Shown one piece after another: positions 1 through 7,500 of a stretch of 13,112 nt of DNA. Position 1 is the first letter of the stretch, and every line of letters begins with the position of its first letter. Under the pieces are notes generated by a model. It did no database searches and was not told the DNA's origin. It worked only from the letters and a program-made list of their open reading frames with translations. Origin of the DNA: JAZDLC01 sp043802345 (GTDB taxonomy: Bacteria; Planctomycetota; B15-G4; JADJEK01); contig JAZDLC010000361.1 of assembly GCA_043802345.1 (NCBI GenBank), forward strand, positions 1 through 13,112, read 5' to 3'. The translations under genes and the position numbers were made by a program.

Positions 1-139
1 AGATATCGCCGCTGGACAGCGCACAGCCGATGAATTTAGTGTTGGGATAGGTGGTCCAGCCATCCCCCTCGTTGTACGTGCCTGATCCGTTAGGGACATT
101 GTATTCCTGCTGCCTCCAGACCCGACCTCCATCTCCCAC
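1..139 (-). CDS. Possible partial minus-strand reading frame at the left edge (unidentified)
   Basis: Read on the minus strand, this stretch is open for 46 codons and runs off the left edge. Its translation contains VWRQQEYN, NEGDGWTTYPNTKF and IGCALSSGDI, which reads like an ordinary globular protein. I do not recognise the family. The + frame used by the next gene has stops here (for example 31-33 and 91-93). The base composition is visibly more AT-rich than the remaining 13 kb. No start codon can be assigned, because the frame simply continues antisense into the next gene. It may be the interior of a gene joined here by rearrangement or by an assembly chimera, or it may be a chance open frame. 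Confidence 0.3.
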   Translation of the reverse strand, partial: MGDGGRVWRQQEYNVPNGSGTYNEGDGWTTYPNTKFIGCALSSGDI

Positions 140-141
140 CC

Positions 142-1014
142 ATGGGAACGGTGACCGGACGGGTGACCGAAGCGGGCAATCCGCTCTCCGGCATCAGCGT
201 CAGCCTCGCGGATTCGGACGCGCTGTTCCCGATGGGCGGCCCGAGTTCGCGCACGGACGACAACGGACAGTTCCGGATGCGGAACGTGGAGCCTGGGGAG
301 TACACCCTCACCGTCTCCCCCAAGGGCGCTCCTCAGCCGATCGAGCGGGACGTCGAGGTGCGGGCCCGGGAGACCACCGACGAGCAGGTCAACCTGCCGA
401 CGGGCGTGGTGGCGGGGAGAGTGACCGACGCCGGGAGCGGCCGCCCGATCGCGGACGTGGTCGTCAACGTCGACCCGGCCCGCGCCGAGGGCGAGAAGGC
501 CCCGCCGCGGCAGCGGCGCGGCGCCATCGCCATGGTCATGACCGCCAGCAGTGGCGGGGACTCCGGCGGCGTCACCACCATGAAGTTCGGCAACGAGCCG
601 GACAACGTGGTCACGGACAGCAACGGGTATTACGAGGTCCGCTACGTCAGTCCGGGCGACTACAAGGTTTCCATCAGCGGGTCGGGCATCGAGAAAATGG
701 AAAAGGAGCCCGTTCGCGTGTTCGAAGGGCAGCGTTCCGAAGGCATCGACTTCAAGGCGATGAGAGGCGCCACGCTGATCGTCCGGCCGAGCACCGGGTC
801 CTCCGACCCGATCCATTTCTTCCAGGCCAAGCTCACGAACCAGGCCACCGGCGAGACGGATGAGCGGATGGGGGCGGGCAACCCATCGCTCAGAATCGAC
901 GGACTGGCCGCCGGCAGCTACCTGGTGGAGGTCACGGCCAACGAGAAGTCGGGCGAGCTCCAGGTCGAGATCGGATCAGGAGAAGAAAAGGAAGTCTCGA
1001 TTCCGATCCGCTGA
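142..1014 (+). CDS. Carboxypeptidase-regulatory-like (CarboxypepD_reg) repeat protein, probably 5'-truncated
   Basis: The protein is 290 residues from the first ATG. Residues 2-75 (GTVTGRVTEAGNPLSGISV ... DDNGQFRMRNVEPGEYTL) and about 89-190 (GVVAGRVTDAGSGRPIADV ... DSNGYYEVRYVSPGDYKV) are two copies of the CarboxypepD_reg beta-sandwich, with the typical G-x-V-x-D/E-x-x-G start and D-x-N-G-x-Y/F ... PG-x-Y end. The second copy carries a Gly/Arg-rich insertion. A third Ig-like module follows (about 210-290, ending GLAAGSYLVEV). Such domains are normally extracytoplasmic. Here there is no signal peptide and no ribosome-binding site before the ATG, and the first domain begins at residue 2. The frame stays open only back to 94. 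I infer that the true N-terminus (signal peptide and possibly more repeats) is missing and was lost at a junction near 100-141. The role is unknown, perhaps structural or adhesive. Confidence 0.75.
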   Translation: MGTVTGRVTEAGNPLSGISVSLADSDALFPMGGPSSRTDDNGQFRMRNVEPGEYTLTVSPKGAPQPIERDVEVRARETTDEQVNLPTGVVAGRVTDAGSGRPIADVVVNVDPARAEGEKAPPRQRRGAIAMVMTASSGGDSGGVTTMKFGNEPDNVVTDSNGYYEVRYVSPGDYKVSISGSGIEKMEKEPVRVFEGQRSEGIDFKAMRGATLIVRPSTGSSDPIHFFQAKLTNQATGETDERMGAGNPSLRIDGLAAGSYLVEVTANEKSGELQVEIGSGEEKEVSIPIR

Positions 1015-1038
1015 CGCGTACGGCGCAGCGGATCTGCG

Positions 1039-1112
1039 GGAATCGGTTTTTCTTGGCTTACGCCCATCTAGTTTCCAGACGTCGCCGTTATCCTGTTCTC
1101 TCCGGTGCGGGG
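1039..1112 (+). promoter_or_regulatory. Promoter-like element, copy A (shared with copy B before the kinase cassette)
   Basis: This block upstream of the discoidin-like gene matches 4448-4520 upstream of the kinase. Common parts in order are GGAATCGG (GGATTCGG in B), a short T run ending in CTT, CCATC (1064-1068), TCCAGAC (1074-1080), TATCCTGT (1089-1096), CTCCGG (1100-1105) and CGGGG. From CCATC to CTCCGG the two copies align without gaps over 42 positions, with 33 identical by hand count. The element ends about 25 bp before the ATG at 1138. I infer a promoter or operator. I cannot assign -35 and -10 boxes: CCAGAC and TATCCT are only 8 bp apart, and CCAGAC to CTCCGG is 19 bp. Confidence 0.55.
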
Positions 1113-1137
1113 CGGCAGAGAAAGGACAGCGAGCACC

Positions 1138-2385
1138 ATGAGACCTTTGGACTGGATGGGAACGGCAGCCGCCGTGCTGCTCTTCGCAGCGTGCAGCGTG
1201 GATGCCGCTGCTCAGGAGACCCTGTCGGTTCCCGCGGATTGGGGACCGAATCTCCTGGCCGCGAAGAACGGATGCCAGGTACAGAAGGCCGTCAATCAGA
1301 TCACACAGGGGAAGAACCCCGAGGTGGAGTTCGGACCGGCGAACCTCATCGACGGGGACATTGCCGAGGGCCGCCCGTACAGCGCGTGGGACCTCAGGAA
1401 GGAGCCGGGGCTGCTCGTGCTGCAGCTCGCGGCGCCCGCGCAGATCACCCGGTTCGTGCTGCTGAACGATTCCTCGAAAAACGCAAGTCGCGGAGCAAAG
1501 AGCATCAGCATCGCCGTGTCGAGCGACGGTCAGCAGTGGCAGGATGTCCAGGCATGCACCCTCGGCCAGGCTCCCGGAATGCAGTCGTTCGAACTGACGG
1601 AACCTGTCGCTGCATCGTCGGTTCAACTCACCATCAAGGATGGCTACACACCGGGCTTTGCCGTCCTGGAGGAGTTCGCCGCGTTCGGGACCGGCTCCCC
1701 CGCTCCAGCCGACTCTCCTGGCGCTGGTGTCGCTCCCGTTCCCAGCGTTCCCAGCGTTCCCGCCGGTCCTGAGATCTTCAGGGGGACCGAGGAACATGAC
1801 GTCATGGAACTCAGGAATGGCGACGTGCTCACGGGCAAGATGCTCAACGAGACCCTTCAGGTCCAGACCTCGTACGCGAAGATCAGCTTCCGCTACGAAG
1901 AGCTTGCCTCCCTGGTCCTCGACAAGGGTCTGGCGAACATCGATCTGATCACCGTCCTGAACGGGGACGTCTTCGCGGGGTATCTGCTCGACAGGACAAT
2001 CAAGTTTCAGCTCTCAACCGGTCCGCAGATCGACGTCCGTCGCGAGAAGATCGGTCGCCTGGGGATTCAAATCAGGGCGACCGAAGAAGCCGAATACCCG
2101 TCACACGATGTGATCGTCCTGAAGAACGGAATCAAGTTCAGTGGCGTCGTGAAGGTCCCCGAGGTCACCGTTCAGACGTCGTATGCCACGGTTCCCACCA
2201 AGACCTCCGACATCGCCCTCATTGAATTCATCAATGGAGATCGCGCGATCACGAAGGTGACGCTCAAGAACAAGGACACGATGCAGGGTCAGTTGCTGGA
2301 AGAGGACATCGCGATCGACCTCGACTTCGGGCCGGAGATCGTGATCTACAAGGACAAGATCGCCACGATCACATTCCAGGAGTGA
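1138..2385 (+). CDS. Secreted F5/8 type C (discoidin)-like protein with four C-terminal beta repeats
   Basis: The protein is 415 residues. I chose ATG 1138 over the in-frame GTG at 1105 because it opens a clean signal peptide (MRPLDW then GTAAAVLLFAAC, with AAAQ at 23-26) and has AAAGGA about 11 bp upstream. Cys19 could make it a lipoprotein, but the lipobox FAAC is poor. Residues about 27-184 resemble a galactose-binding-like F5/8 type C fold: an N-L-I-D-G-D motif, SAWDL, L-V-L-Q-L, ITRFVLLND and a final VLEEFAAFG. A Pro/Ala/Val linker (about 186-215) follows. The C-terminus has an a-b-a-b arrangement of about 40-residue units starting near 222, 270, 324 and 373. Each has NGD or N-K/N-x-D, then a Gly, and alternating hydrophobic residues. 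Units a share VQTSYA and units b share GP-[QE]-I plus KI. The likely role is surface carbohydrate or matrix binding, which is inference. It stands alone and is preceded by promoter-like copy A. Confidence 0.8.
   Translation: MRPLDWMGTAAAVLLFAACSVDAAAQETLSVPADWGPNLLAAKNGCQVQKAVNQITQGKNPEVEFGPANLIDGDIAEGRPYSAWDLRKEPGLLVLQLAAPAQITRFVLLNDSSKNASRGAKSISIAVSSDGQQWQDVQACTLGQAPGMQSFELTEPVAASSVQLTIKDGYTPGFAVLEEFAAFGTGSPAPADSPGAGVAPVPSVPSVPAGPEIFRGTEEHDVMELRNGDVLTGKMLNETLQVQTSYAKISFRYEELASLVLDKGLANIDLITVLNGDVFAGYLLDRTIKFQLSTGPQIDVRREKIGRLGIQIRATEEAEYPSHDVIVLKNGIKFSGVVKVPEVTVQTSYATVPTKTSDIALIEFINGDRAITKVTLKNKDTMQGQLLEEDIAIDLDFGPEIVIYKDKIATITFQE
1737..1763 (+). repeat. Short tandem repeat in the linker of the discoidin-like gene
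   Basis: About 2.5 copies of the 9-base unit GTTCCCAGC lie in frame and encode PVPSVPSVPA in the flexible Pro/Val linker between the discoidin-like domain and the C-terminal repeats. The unit length is a multiple of three, so slippage here would change linker length without breaking the frame. Confidence 0.6.
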
Positions 2386-2605
2386 CGCACAGTTGCGGCA
2401 GCGCATATTGGAATCCGGATTCTCTCCAGATTCCGCGTGAGTCCCTCCTCCGTTCCCGGTCCGTCGCAGCAGCAATCGGCTTCCTGTAGGACGCCGCGTG
2501 AGCGGTGTCTGGGGGGGGGCTGCCAAAACACGCGGGATTCGAGACCTTCGTCACGGCTCCAACGGCTGCGCCGCCACAGATGCCATCGCGATTCCGAATT
2601 CATGA

Positions 2606-2773
2606 ATTCAGCTCGCCCTCTGCGTCGTTTCGCCCGATGGTGGAGTGCTCCTCTACACCGGCGACAACGGAACCGCACTGGGCGAGCTCTTCACCGATCG
2701 TGCGGTTCCTCCCGGCTCGCAGCCGGCAGGGAACGTTGCTGACGACCGACCCCCGCCGCGGGGAATCGGCTGA
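2606..2773 (+). pseudogene. Possible gene remnant with NHL or beta-propeller-like sequence
   Basis: This frame is open for 55 codons between two TGA stops and has no usable start. Its first part reads IQLALCVVSPDGGVLLY then TGDNGTALGELFTD. That resembles a blade of an NHL-type or PQQ-like beta-propeller (PDG-x-x-x-x-Y-x-G-x-x-G-x-x-L-G). The resemblance stops near 2700 and the frame ends in low-quality Pro/Arg sequence. A frameshifted or truncated remnant would explain it. It could also be chance, as GC-rich DNA often yields plausible short frames. Confidence 0.25.
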
Positions 2774-3053
2774 TCTGATCGACTGCCCGAGGCTTCCTGT
2801 AGGTGAGGTCCCGAAGAGGGTCATCGTTTTCGGTGGAGGCCGGTCAGATGCGCTACCTGCCCCGACTGAGATCCGTGATCGCCGGGCTTCTCAGCGTCCC
2901 CGAATAGAACCCGACCCTGGCGAACGAAGGAAACCTGCAGAACTACGTGGAATCCCTGTTGGTCTGCCACGCGATTTCGATCTGTCCACACAGTGATCGA
3001 ATGTTCGGCAATCCGGAGCGACACGCTCGCGATCCGGGAGTTTCTGTTGAAAC

Positions 3054-3060
3054 AGGAGGG
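3054..3060 (+). promoter_or_regulatory. Strong ribosome-binding site that fixes the start of the lectin-like gene
   Basis: AGGAGGG lies 6 bp before the ATG at 3067. It selects this start over the in-frame start at 2947, which would place about 40 unconvincing residues before the signal peptide. Confidence 0.75.
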
Positions 3061-3066
3061 AATACC

Positions 3067-4236
3067 ATGCGACTGTCCAGGATCATCGCTGTCCCACTCA
3101 CGCTGCTCTGTATCTCCAGGCCCAGCCAGGCGGAGGAGCTACTCACGGTTCCGGCAAACCCCGCCTGGTCAGTCAGCACAAGCACCGACGTCTTTTCCGG
3201 CTATCTGCTTGACGTCACTGCCTCGGGCACCTGGAGGTCGGGCGTCTGGACCGGAGGCCCGGAGGGCAACGGTACTCCGCCCGGCGGTGGCTTCGACGCG
3301 CCGTATCTCAATGCCTACTCATTGATCGGGAAGCTGGGCCTCGACCTGAGCGTCAACAACATCCGGCTTCCCATCTACGGTTCTTACATCGCAGTGGCCG
3401 ATTCAACCGAGAAACTCTGGTTGGGCATGAATGACGTGCCCGGAGTCTATGGGGACAACACCGGGTTCATGGTAGCAGACGTCAGGACCTGCGTCTCCTG
3501 GGAGCAAATCGCGGTTCCAGCCAACTTCGAGTGGTCCGCATCGAGCTACATGGTAGAGGTGGGCCGCAGCTTCGTCGTGAAGGCGGAAGGTACTTGGGGT
3601 AGTGGCAGTTGGTCAGGCGGCGCCGACGGTGACGGCACCCCCCCCGGTGGTGGCTACATCATGCCTGGAGAGAGTGCTTACAGCCTGATCGCACGGATCG
3701 GATCGACCGGACAACCGTTCTTCGTCGGCTCGGAGTACCGGGGTATCGCCAGTACCTCGGGCGAACTCCAGCTCGGCATGAATGACGTCCCTGGCCTTTT
3801 CGGAGACAACTTCGGCGAGCTTGCCGTTACCGTAGGCATTCACTACCCAGACCCAGAGCTCGGAAACGGCTGGCAGGATCTCGGTAACGGCCTGGCCGGC
3901 GCGCACGGGATCCCAGAACTGGTCGGCACAGGTGCCTTCAGCGCGGGTAGCACCATTGCTCTGACGATCTCTCACGCTCTCGAGAGCAGCAGCGCCGTTC
4001 TCGTGGTGGGCTTGTCACGGCTCGACGTTCCATTCAAGGGCGGTGTTCTGGTGCCGTCCACGGACATGGTCCTCATGGGTCTGCCGACGGACGCAAACGG
4101 CCGCTTGTCTCTCTCCGCGACAGCAGGGCCATCTCTGCCGTCAGGCATCCCGGTCTACCTCCAGTACTGGGTGGCGGACGCCGCGGCCCCTGTCGGATAC
4201 TCCGCGTCCAACGCACTCCGGATCACATCCTCTTGA
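3067..4236 (+). CDS. Secreted protein with two tandem LecA (PA-IL)-like lectin domains
   Basis: The protein is 389 residues. Residues 1-22 form a signal peptide (MRLSRIIAVPLTLL ... SQA, then EE). Residues about 27-140 and 146-258 are two copies of one domain: VPAN-x-x-W-S, a SGTWRSG or EGTWGSG strand, a GTPPGGG loop (69-75 and 190-196), Y-S-L-I, and a diagnostic LGMNDVPG-x-[YF]-GDN (119-131 and 236-248). This matches the LecA galactophilic lectin of Pseudomonas aeruginosa, whose calcium loop is NDVPGTYGNN (ligands Asp100, Asn107, Asn108 plus main-chain oxygens). Asp and the final Asn are kept, and Asn107 is Asp in both copies. The sugar-contacting His50 and Gln53 of LecA are not obvious here, so specificity may differ. 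Residues about 265-389 (GNGLAGAHG, FKGGVLVP, YSASNAL) form a C-terminal module I associate with planctomycete secreted proteins. It is monocistronic. Confidence 0.8.
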   Translation: MRLSRIIAVPLTLLCISRPSQAEELLTVPANPAWSVSTSTDVFSGYLLDVTASGTWRSGVWTGGPEGNGTPPGGGFDAPYLNAYSLIGKLGLDLSVNNIRLPIYGSYIAVADSTEKLWLGMNDVPGVYGDNTGFMVADVRTCVSWEQIAVPANFEWSASSYMVEVGRSFVVKAEGTWGSGSWSGGADGDGTPPGGGYIMPGESAYSLIARIGSTGQPFFVGSEYRGIASTSGELQLGMNDVPGLFGDNFGELAVTVGIHYPDPELGNGWQDLGNGLAGAHGIPELVGTGAFSAGSTIALTISHALESSSAVLVVGLSRLDVPFKGGVLVPSTDMVLMGLPTDANGRLSLSATAGPSLPSGIPVYLQYWVADAAAPVGYSASNALRITSS

Positions 4237-4373
4237 CCCAAACCAGCAGGCAACACGGAGACACAGAGGCGTACGGGGCCTCGGCCAATGCCGTGACCAT
4301 CACAACACCCTGATCGAGCGCTTCCTCCCCTGACATCTCGTCGAGGGACGGATAGCGCATTCTTCCAACCACA

Positions 4374-4414
4374 GCCGCGGGCGGACCCGGAGAAGAGCCG
4401 GATCCGCCCGCGGC
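4374..4414 (+). terminator. Strong GC-rich hairpin between the lectin-like gene and the kinase cassette
   Basis: Arms 4374-4390 and 4398-4414 pair over 17 bp with one mismatch (C opposite A) around the 7-base loop AGAAGAG. It starts 137 bp after the lectin-like stop codon and lies 33 bp before promoter-like copy B. There is no T run after it on + and none obvious on -, so it is not a textbook Rho-independent terminator. It may still stop or pause transcription, or stabilise the upstream mRNA's 3' end. Its position suits insulation of the kinase cassette from upstream read-through. Confidence 0.45.
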
Positions 4415-4447
4415 TCGTGCAGAGGGGTGCCGGAAATACGGATAGGA

Positions 4448-4520
4448 GGATTCGGTTTTCTTACGGGCAACCATCCATTCTCCAGACATTACCGCTATCC
4501 TGTCCCCTCCGGAGTCGGGG
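4448..4520 (+). promoter_or_regulatory. Promoter-like element, copy B, before the kinase-lipoprotein-sigma cassette
   Basis: This is the partner of the block at 1039-1112. GGATTCGG (4448-4455), TTTTCTT, CCATC (4471-4475), TCCAGAC (4481-4487), TATCCTGT (4496-4503), CTCCGG (4507-4512) and CGGGG occur in the same order and, from CCATC to CTCCGG, with identical spacing. It ends 60 bp before the kinase ATG at 4581. No such block precedes the lectin-like gene or the two minus-strand genes. A promoter for the cassette is the simplest reading. Since the cassette encodes a sigma factor, autoregulation is plausible but unproven. Confidence 0.55.
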
Positions 4521-4580
4521 TGTTTTCCTCGGGTGAAGATCGCCCCGGCCCGGCAGCATGCTGTGGGGTTGGAAGAAGCG

Positions 4581-7500
4581 ATGTCGTCTGATTCACTGCT
4601 TTGGGCCGAGATGGTGCCGATCCTGGCCGAGGTCACGGAGCGACGCGGCCGCGGGGAGACGGTGGATCTGGACGAGTACGTACGGCGCCACCCACACCTC
4701 GCCGACGAACTCCGCGATCTGTTCCACCTCCTGGACCTCCTGGGAGACCCGGGCGGGGACCGTGCCAGGCCGGCTGGAGCCGGCGCCTTTCCGGGACTCC
4801 CCGAGCAGCTCGGAGACTTCCGCCTTCTGCGACCGATTGCCCTCGGCGGCATGGGGTTCGTGCTCGAGGCGGAGCAGATCAGCCTGGGCCGGACCGTGGC
4901 CATGAAGGTCATTCTCCCCCAGTTCGCCGATGATCCGGGCTGGAAACGCCGTTTCCGCCGCGAGGCGCGGGCGGCCGCCAAGCTCGATCATCCGGGGATC
5001 GTGCGCGTGTACGCGAGCGGCGAGGAAGCGGGACTCTCGTACCTGGCCATGGAACTCGTGCCGGACGGACGCACCCTGGTGCGATGGGTCGCGGAGCAGC
5101 GTCAGGATGCTGGCTCCGCGCAAGGCCCGGTGCGATTCCGCGAAGCCGCGAGGTTGATCGCCGAAGTGGCGGAAGCGCTTCAGCAGGCGCACGACCACGA
5201 CCTGATCCACCGGGACGTGAAGCCCTCCAACATCCTCCTCGACCCCGCCGGCCACCCGCGCCTGTCCGACTTCGGCCTGGTTCGGAATGTCGGGTCCGAC
5301 ACCGTCACCGGACAGGTTTCCTCGCCCGGAACGCCGCGGTACATGTCACCGGAACAGCTCTCCGGCAAGCGCGACGGCATCGACTTCCGAACCGACATCT
5401 ACTCGCTAGGCGTGACCCTCTACGAGATGGTGACACTCAGCGCACCCTACCGATCGCGCTCAGCATCAGGCCTGCTCCGGGAGATTCGGGCCGGTGCCGT
5501 CCTCCCGCCGTCCGACATCTGTTGCGACGTGCCGAGAGATCTGGAGGCGGTCATCTGCAAGGCGCTGGAGAAGGATGTCTCGCGGCGCTATTCCTCTGCC
5601 AGCGCATTTGCGGAGGACTTGATGCGCTTCTTGCGCGGCGAGCCTGTACGTACCCGTCCCGCAGGCGCCGCCCGTAGGCTGCGGCTCTGGCTACGTTGCA
5701 AGGCGACAGGTTTGATCGTCGCCGGTTCGGTGCTGCTCCTGCTCGTGGCCGCCATATGGATCGGTGGGACGGCTCTGACGTTGGACCGGGGCAACACGGC
5801 ATTCGCCAGAGACAACGTAGTTTTCGCCGAGATTCTGGCTCTGCGGAAGCTCCTCGATCAGACGTTCGATCCGCAGAAACTCAGCGGCGCCGCTGATGAT
5901 GCGAGGACTCTCCTGGACGAAGCGACGGGTCTCGGGAAGGAGAAGATTCGTCTTGCCCTCCACGCTCTGCTCGCCGACCTCGCCGGAAAGATGGGTCGGC
6001 GGGAGGAAGAAAGCACGGAACTGCTCGAAATCTTCAAATGCGCACCCGACCGCAAGACCCGTCTTGAGGCCTACGCTCGTCTCGTTCGCCATCCCTTCGA
6101 AGAGATGCGGATCGACCAGGTAGAGAAAGCACTCCGCTGGGTCGGGAGTCAGGGCGCAGAGGAGCTCCCGCCCGACATCCTGGTGATGAAGGTGGAACTT
6201 CTGCTTGCGGAGGTCACCAGTCCTCGCCCGGAGCTGGATCAAGATGGCGCCAGGGACGCTCTTCGCTCCGAGGCTCTCGATCTGCTCGAAACCCTCAGGG
6301 GGAACCAGTCGGTCGACGAAGCGTTGCGAACCAGGGTAGAACTACTCATGTATCTGCTCGAGAAGCTGCAGGTCAGGTCGCTCCAACTCGAAGGCCTGGA
6401 CGAGAACGCCAGGCAGGTTCGGAAAGTCGTGCCGTTGCCGGCCACGGGCGACGGCCCCGAAGATCTCGTATTGCTCATGAACGACAGACTGGTCCGTCTG
6501 ACGTGGAGCAAGACAGAACCGTCGCGATTGATCCAGGATCCCGTCTCCACGCTTCTTCTCAACGAGAATTGCAATCAGCTGGTGGCCGGACACTTCGATG
6601 CTGACTCGCTGCTCGATCTGGCCACCATGGTCACTGTCCAGGAAGAGTCAGGGCTGGAGCGGACCAAGGTCCTGTTCTTGCGGCAGACCGGACTGCACGG
6701 AAGATTTGAGGAGTGGTGCCGAGGCGACGAGGTGGTGGGAGCCGGCATGCTGGCAGCTCTGGACATGGATGGCGATGGACGTGACGAACTGGCTGTCTGC
6801 GACGTGGACCGCGAGCGCAACTCCCACGTGTTGACCTATGTCCCGGAGCGAGACCGGTTCATTGCCATCCCCTTCCCTCCAGAAGACGTCGAGTGGCGCG
6901 ACGGACAGCGCCTCGACACCGACTCGCCCTGCGCCAGTCCCCTGGGGAACGGCCACAGCGGCCTGCTGGTCAACTTCAGGAGCTACGGATGCCTCTATCC
7001 GCGGCTCGGGCTGTACCGGCTTGTAGGGGGTTCTCTGGTTCCCGTTGACAACCAGTGGGATGCTCCCGCCAGGGATGTTCCGTTGATCGGGGACCGACTC
7101 TCGATGGCCACGTTCAGCGATCCTGAACACCGTCCTTGGGTCGCGCTGGCTTGCGCGAGCACCGTCGCCCCTGACACCATGCGCGAGTTCTCCATGGAGG
7201 AGGCTCCCAGCGGCATCTACATTCTCCCCTCTGAAGAACGGACCTGGAGATCGTGGGTCGAGGCGGTGAACCAGGCCGACCCCAGACTGAGGTACTCACT
7301 GCCGGCAGCGCGCTTTGATTCGCTGCGGGTCGGGGACCTGGACCCCGGGGACGGGAAGGAGATCGTGTTCCTCCTGTCTCGACCGGCTTCCTGGGTGCCT
7401 CAGCGGGATGCCCGGCAAAGCTGGGTCGGCATCATCTGGAACTTTCGTCCACCGAAACCCGGTGCAAGCGCCGGCGGCTCCCTCGTGCGTATCGCCGGAC

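Larger units (their letters stand above)
2386..3066. other. 681-bp gap with no intact gene: probable decayed coding sequence
   Basis: I find no convincing intact gene on either strand. The gap holds a run of nine G (2511-2519), a perfect 12-bp palindrome GAATCCGGATTC (2411-2422), a perfect 14-bp palindrome GAATTCATGAATTC (2596-2609), and two copies of GGCTTCCTGTAGG (2478-2490 and 2791-2803). A protein-like fragment at 2606-2770 is listed separately. Near 2850 a short frame begins MRYLPRLRSVIAGLLS, like a signal peptide, but stops after 19 codons at a TAG. These look like remnants of one or more genes. No clear terminator or sigma70 promoter is visible apart from the ribosome-binding site of the next gene. 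Confidence 0.45.
4237..4580. other. 344-bp gap holding a hairpin and a promoter-like element
   Basis: No gene is supported here. Bases 4237-4373 hold nothing I recognise. A 41-base hairpin follows (4374-4414), then promoter-like copy B (4448-4520), then about 60 bp of leader before the kinase start. The leader includes CCCC-N9-GGGG (4504-4520), which could fold into a small hairpin. Confidence 0.6.

Noticed and set aside
115..121. TCCAGAC before the first gene, as in the shared element
   Set aside because: None of the other parts of the element are present, and this region looks foreign to the rest.
1075..1094. CCAGAC and TATCCT read as -35 and -10 boxes of a standard promoter
   Set aside because: The spacing is 8 bp in both copies, too short for known sigma factors. 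The shared element stands, but the box assignment does not.
2505..2996. 163-codon + strand open frame in the gap
   Set aside because: Its sequence is Arg/Pro/Ser-rich with no domain, signal peptide or ribosome-binding site, and it runs through the homopolymer region. It looks like a GC-rich chance frame.
4533..4580. Upstream GTG start for the kinase
   Set aside because: It would add 16 residues with no domain. ATG 4581 has a good ribosome-binding site and leads straight into the typical N-terminal motif.
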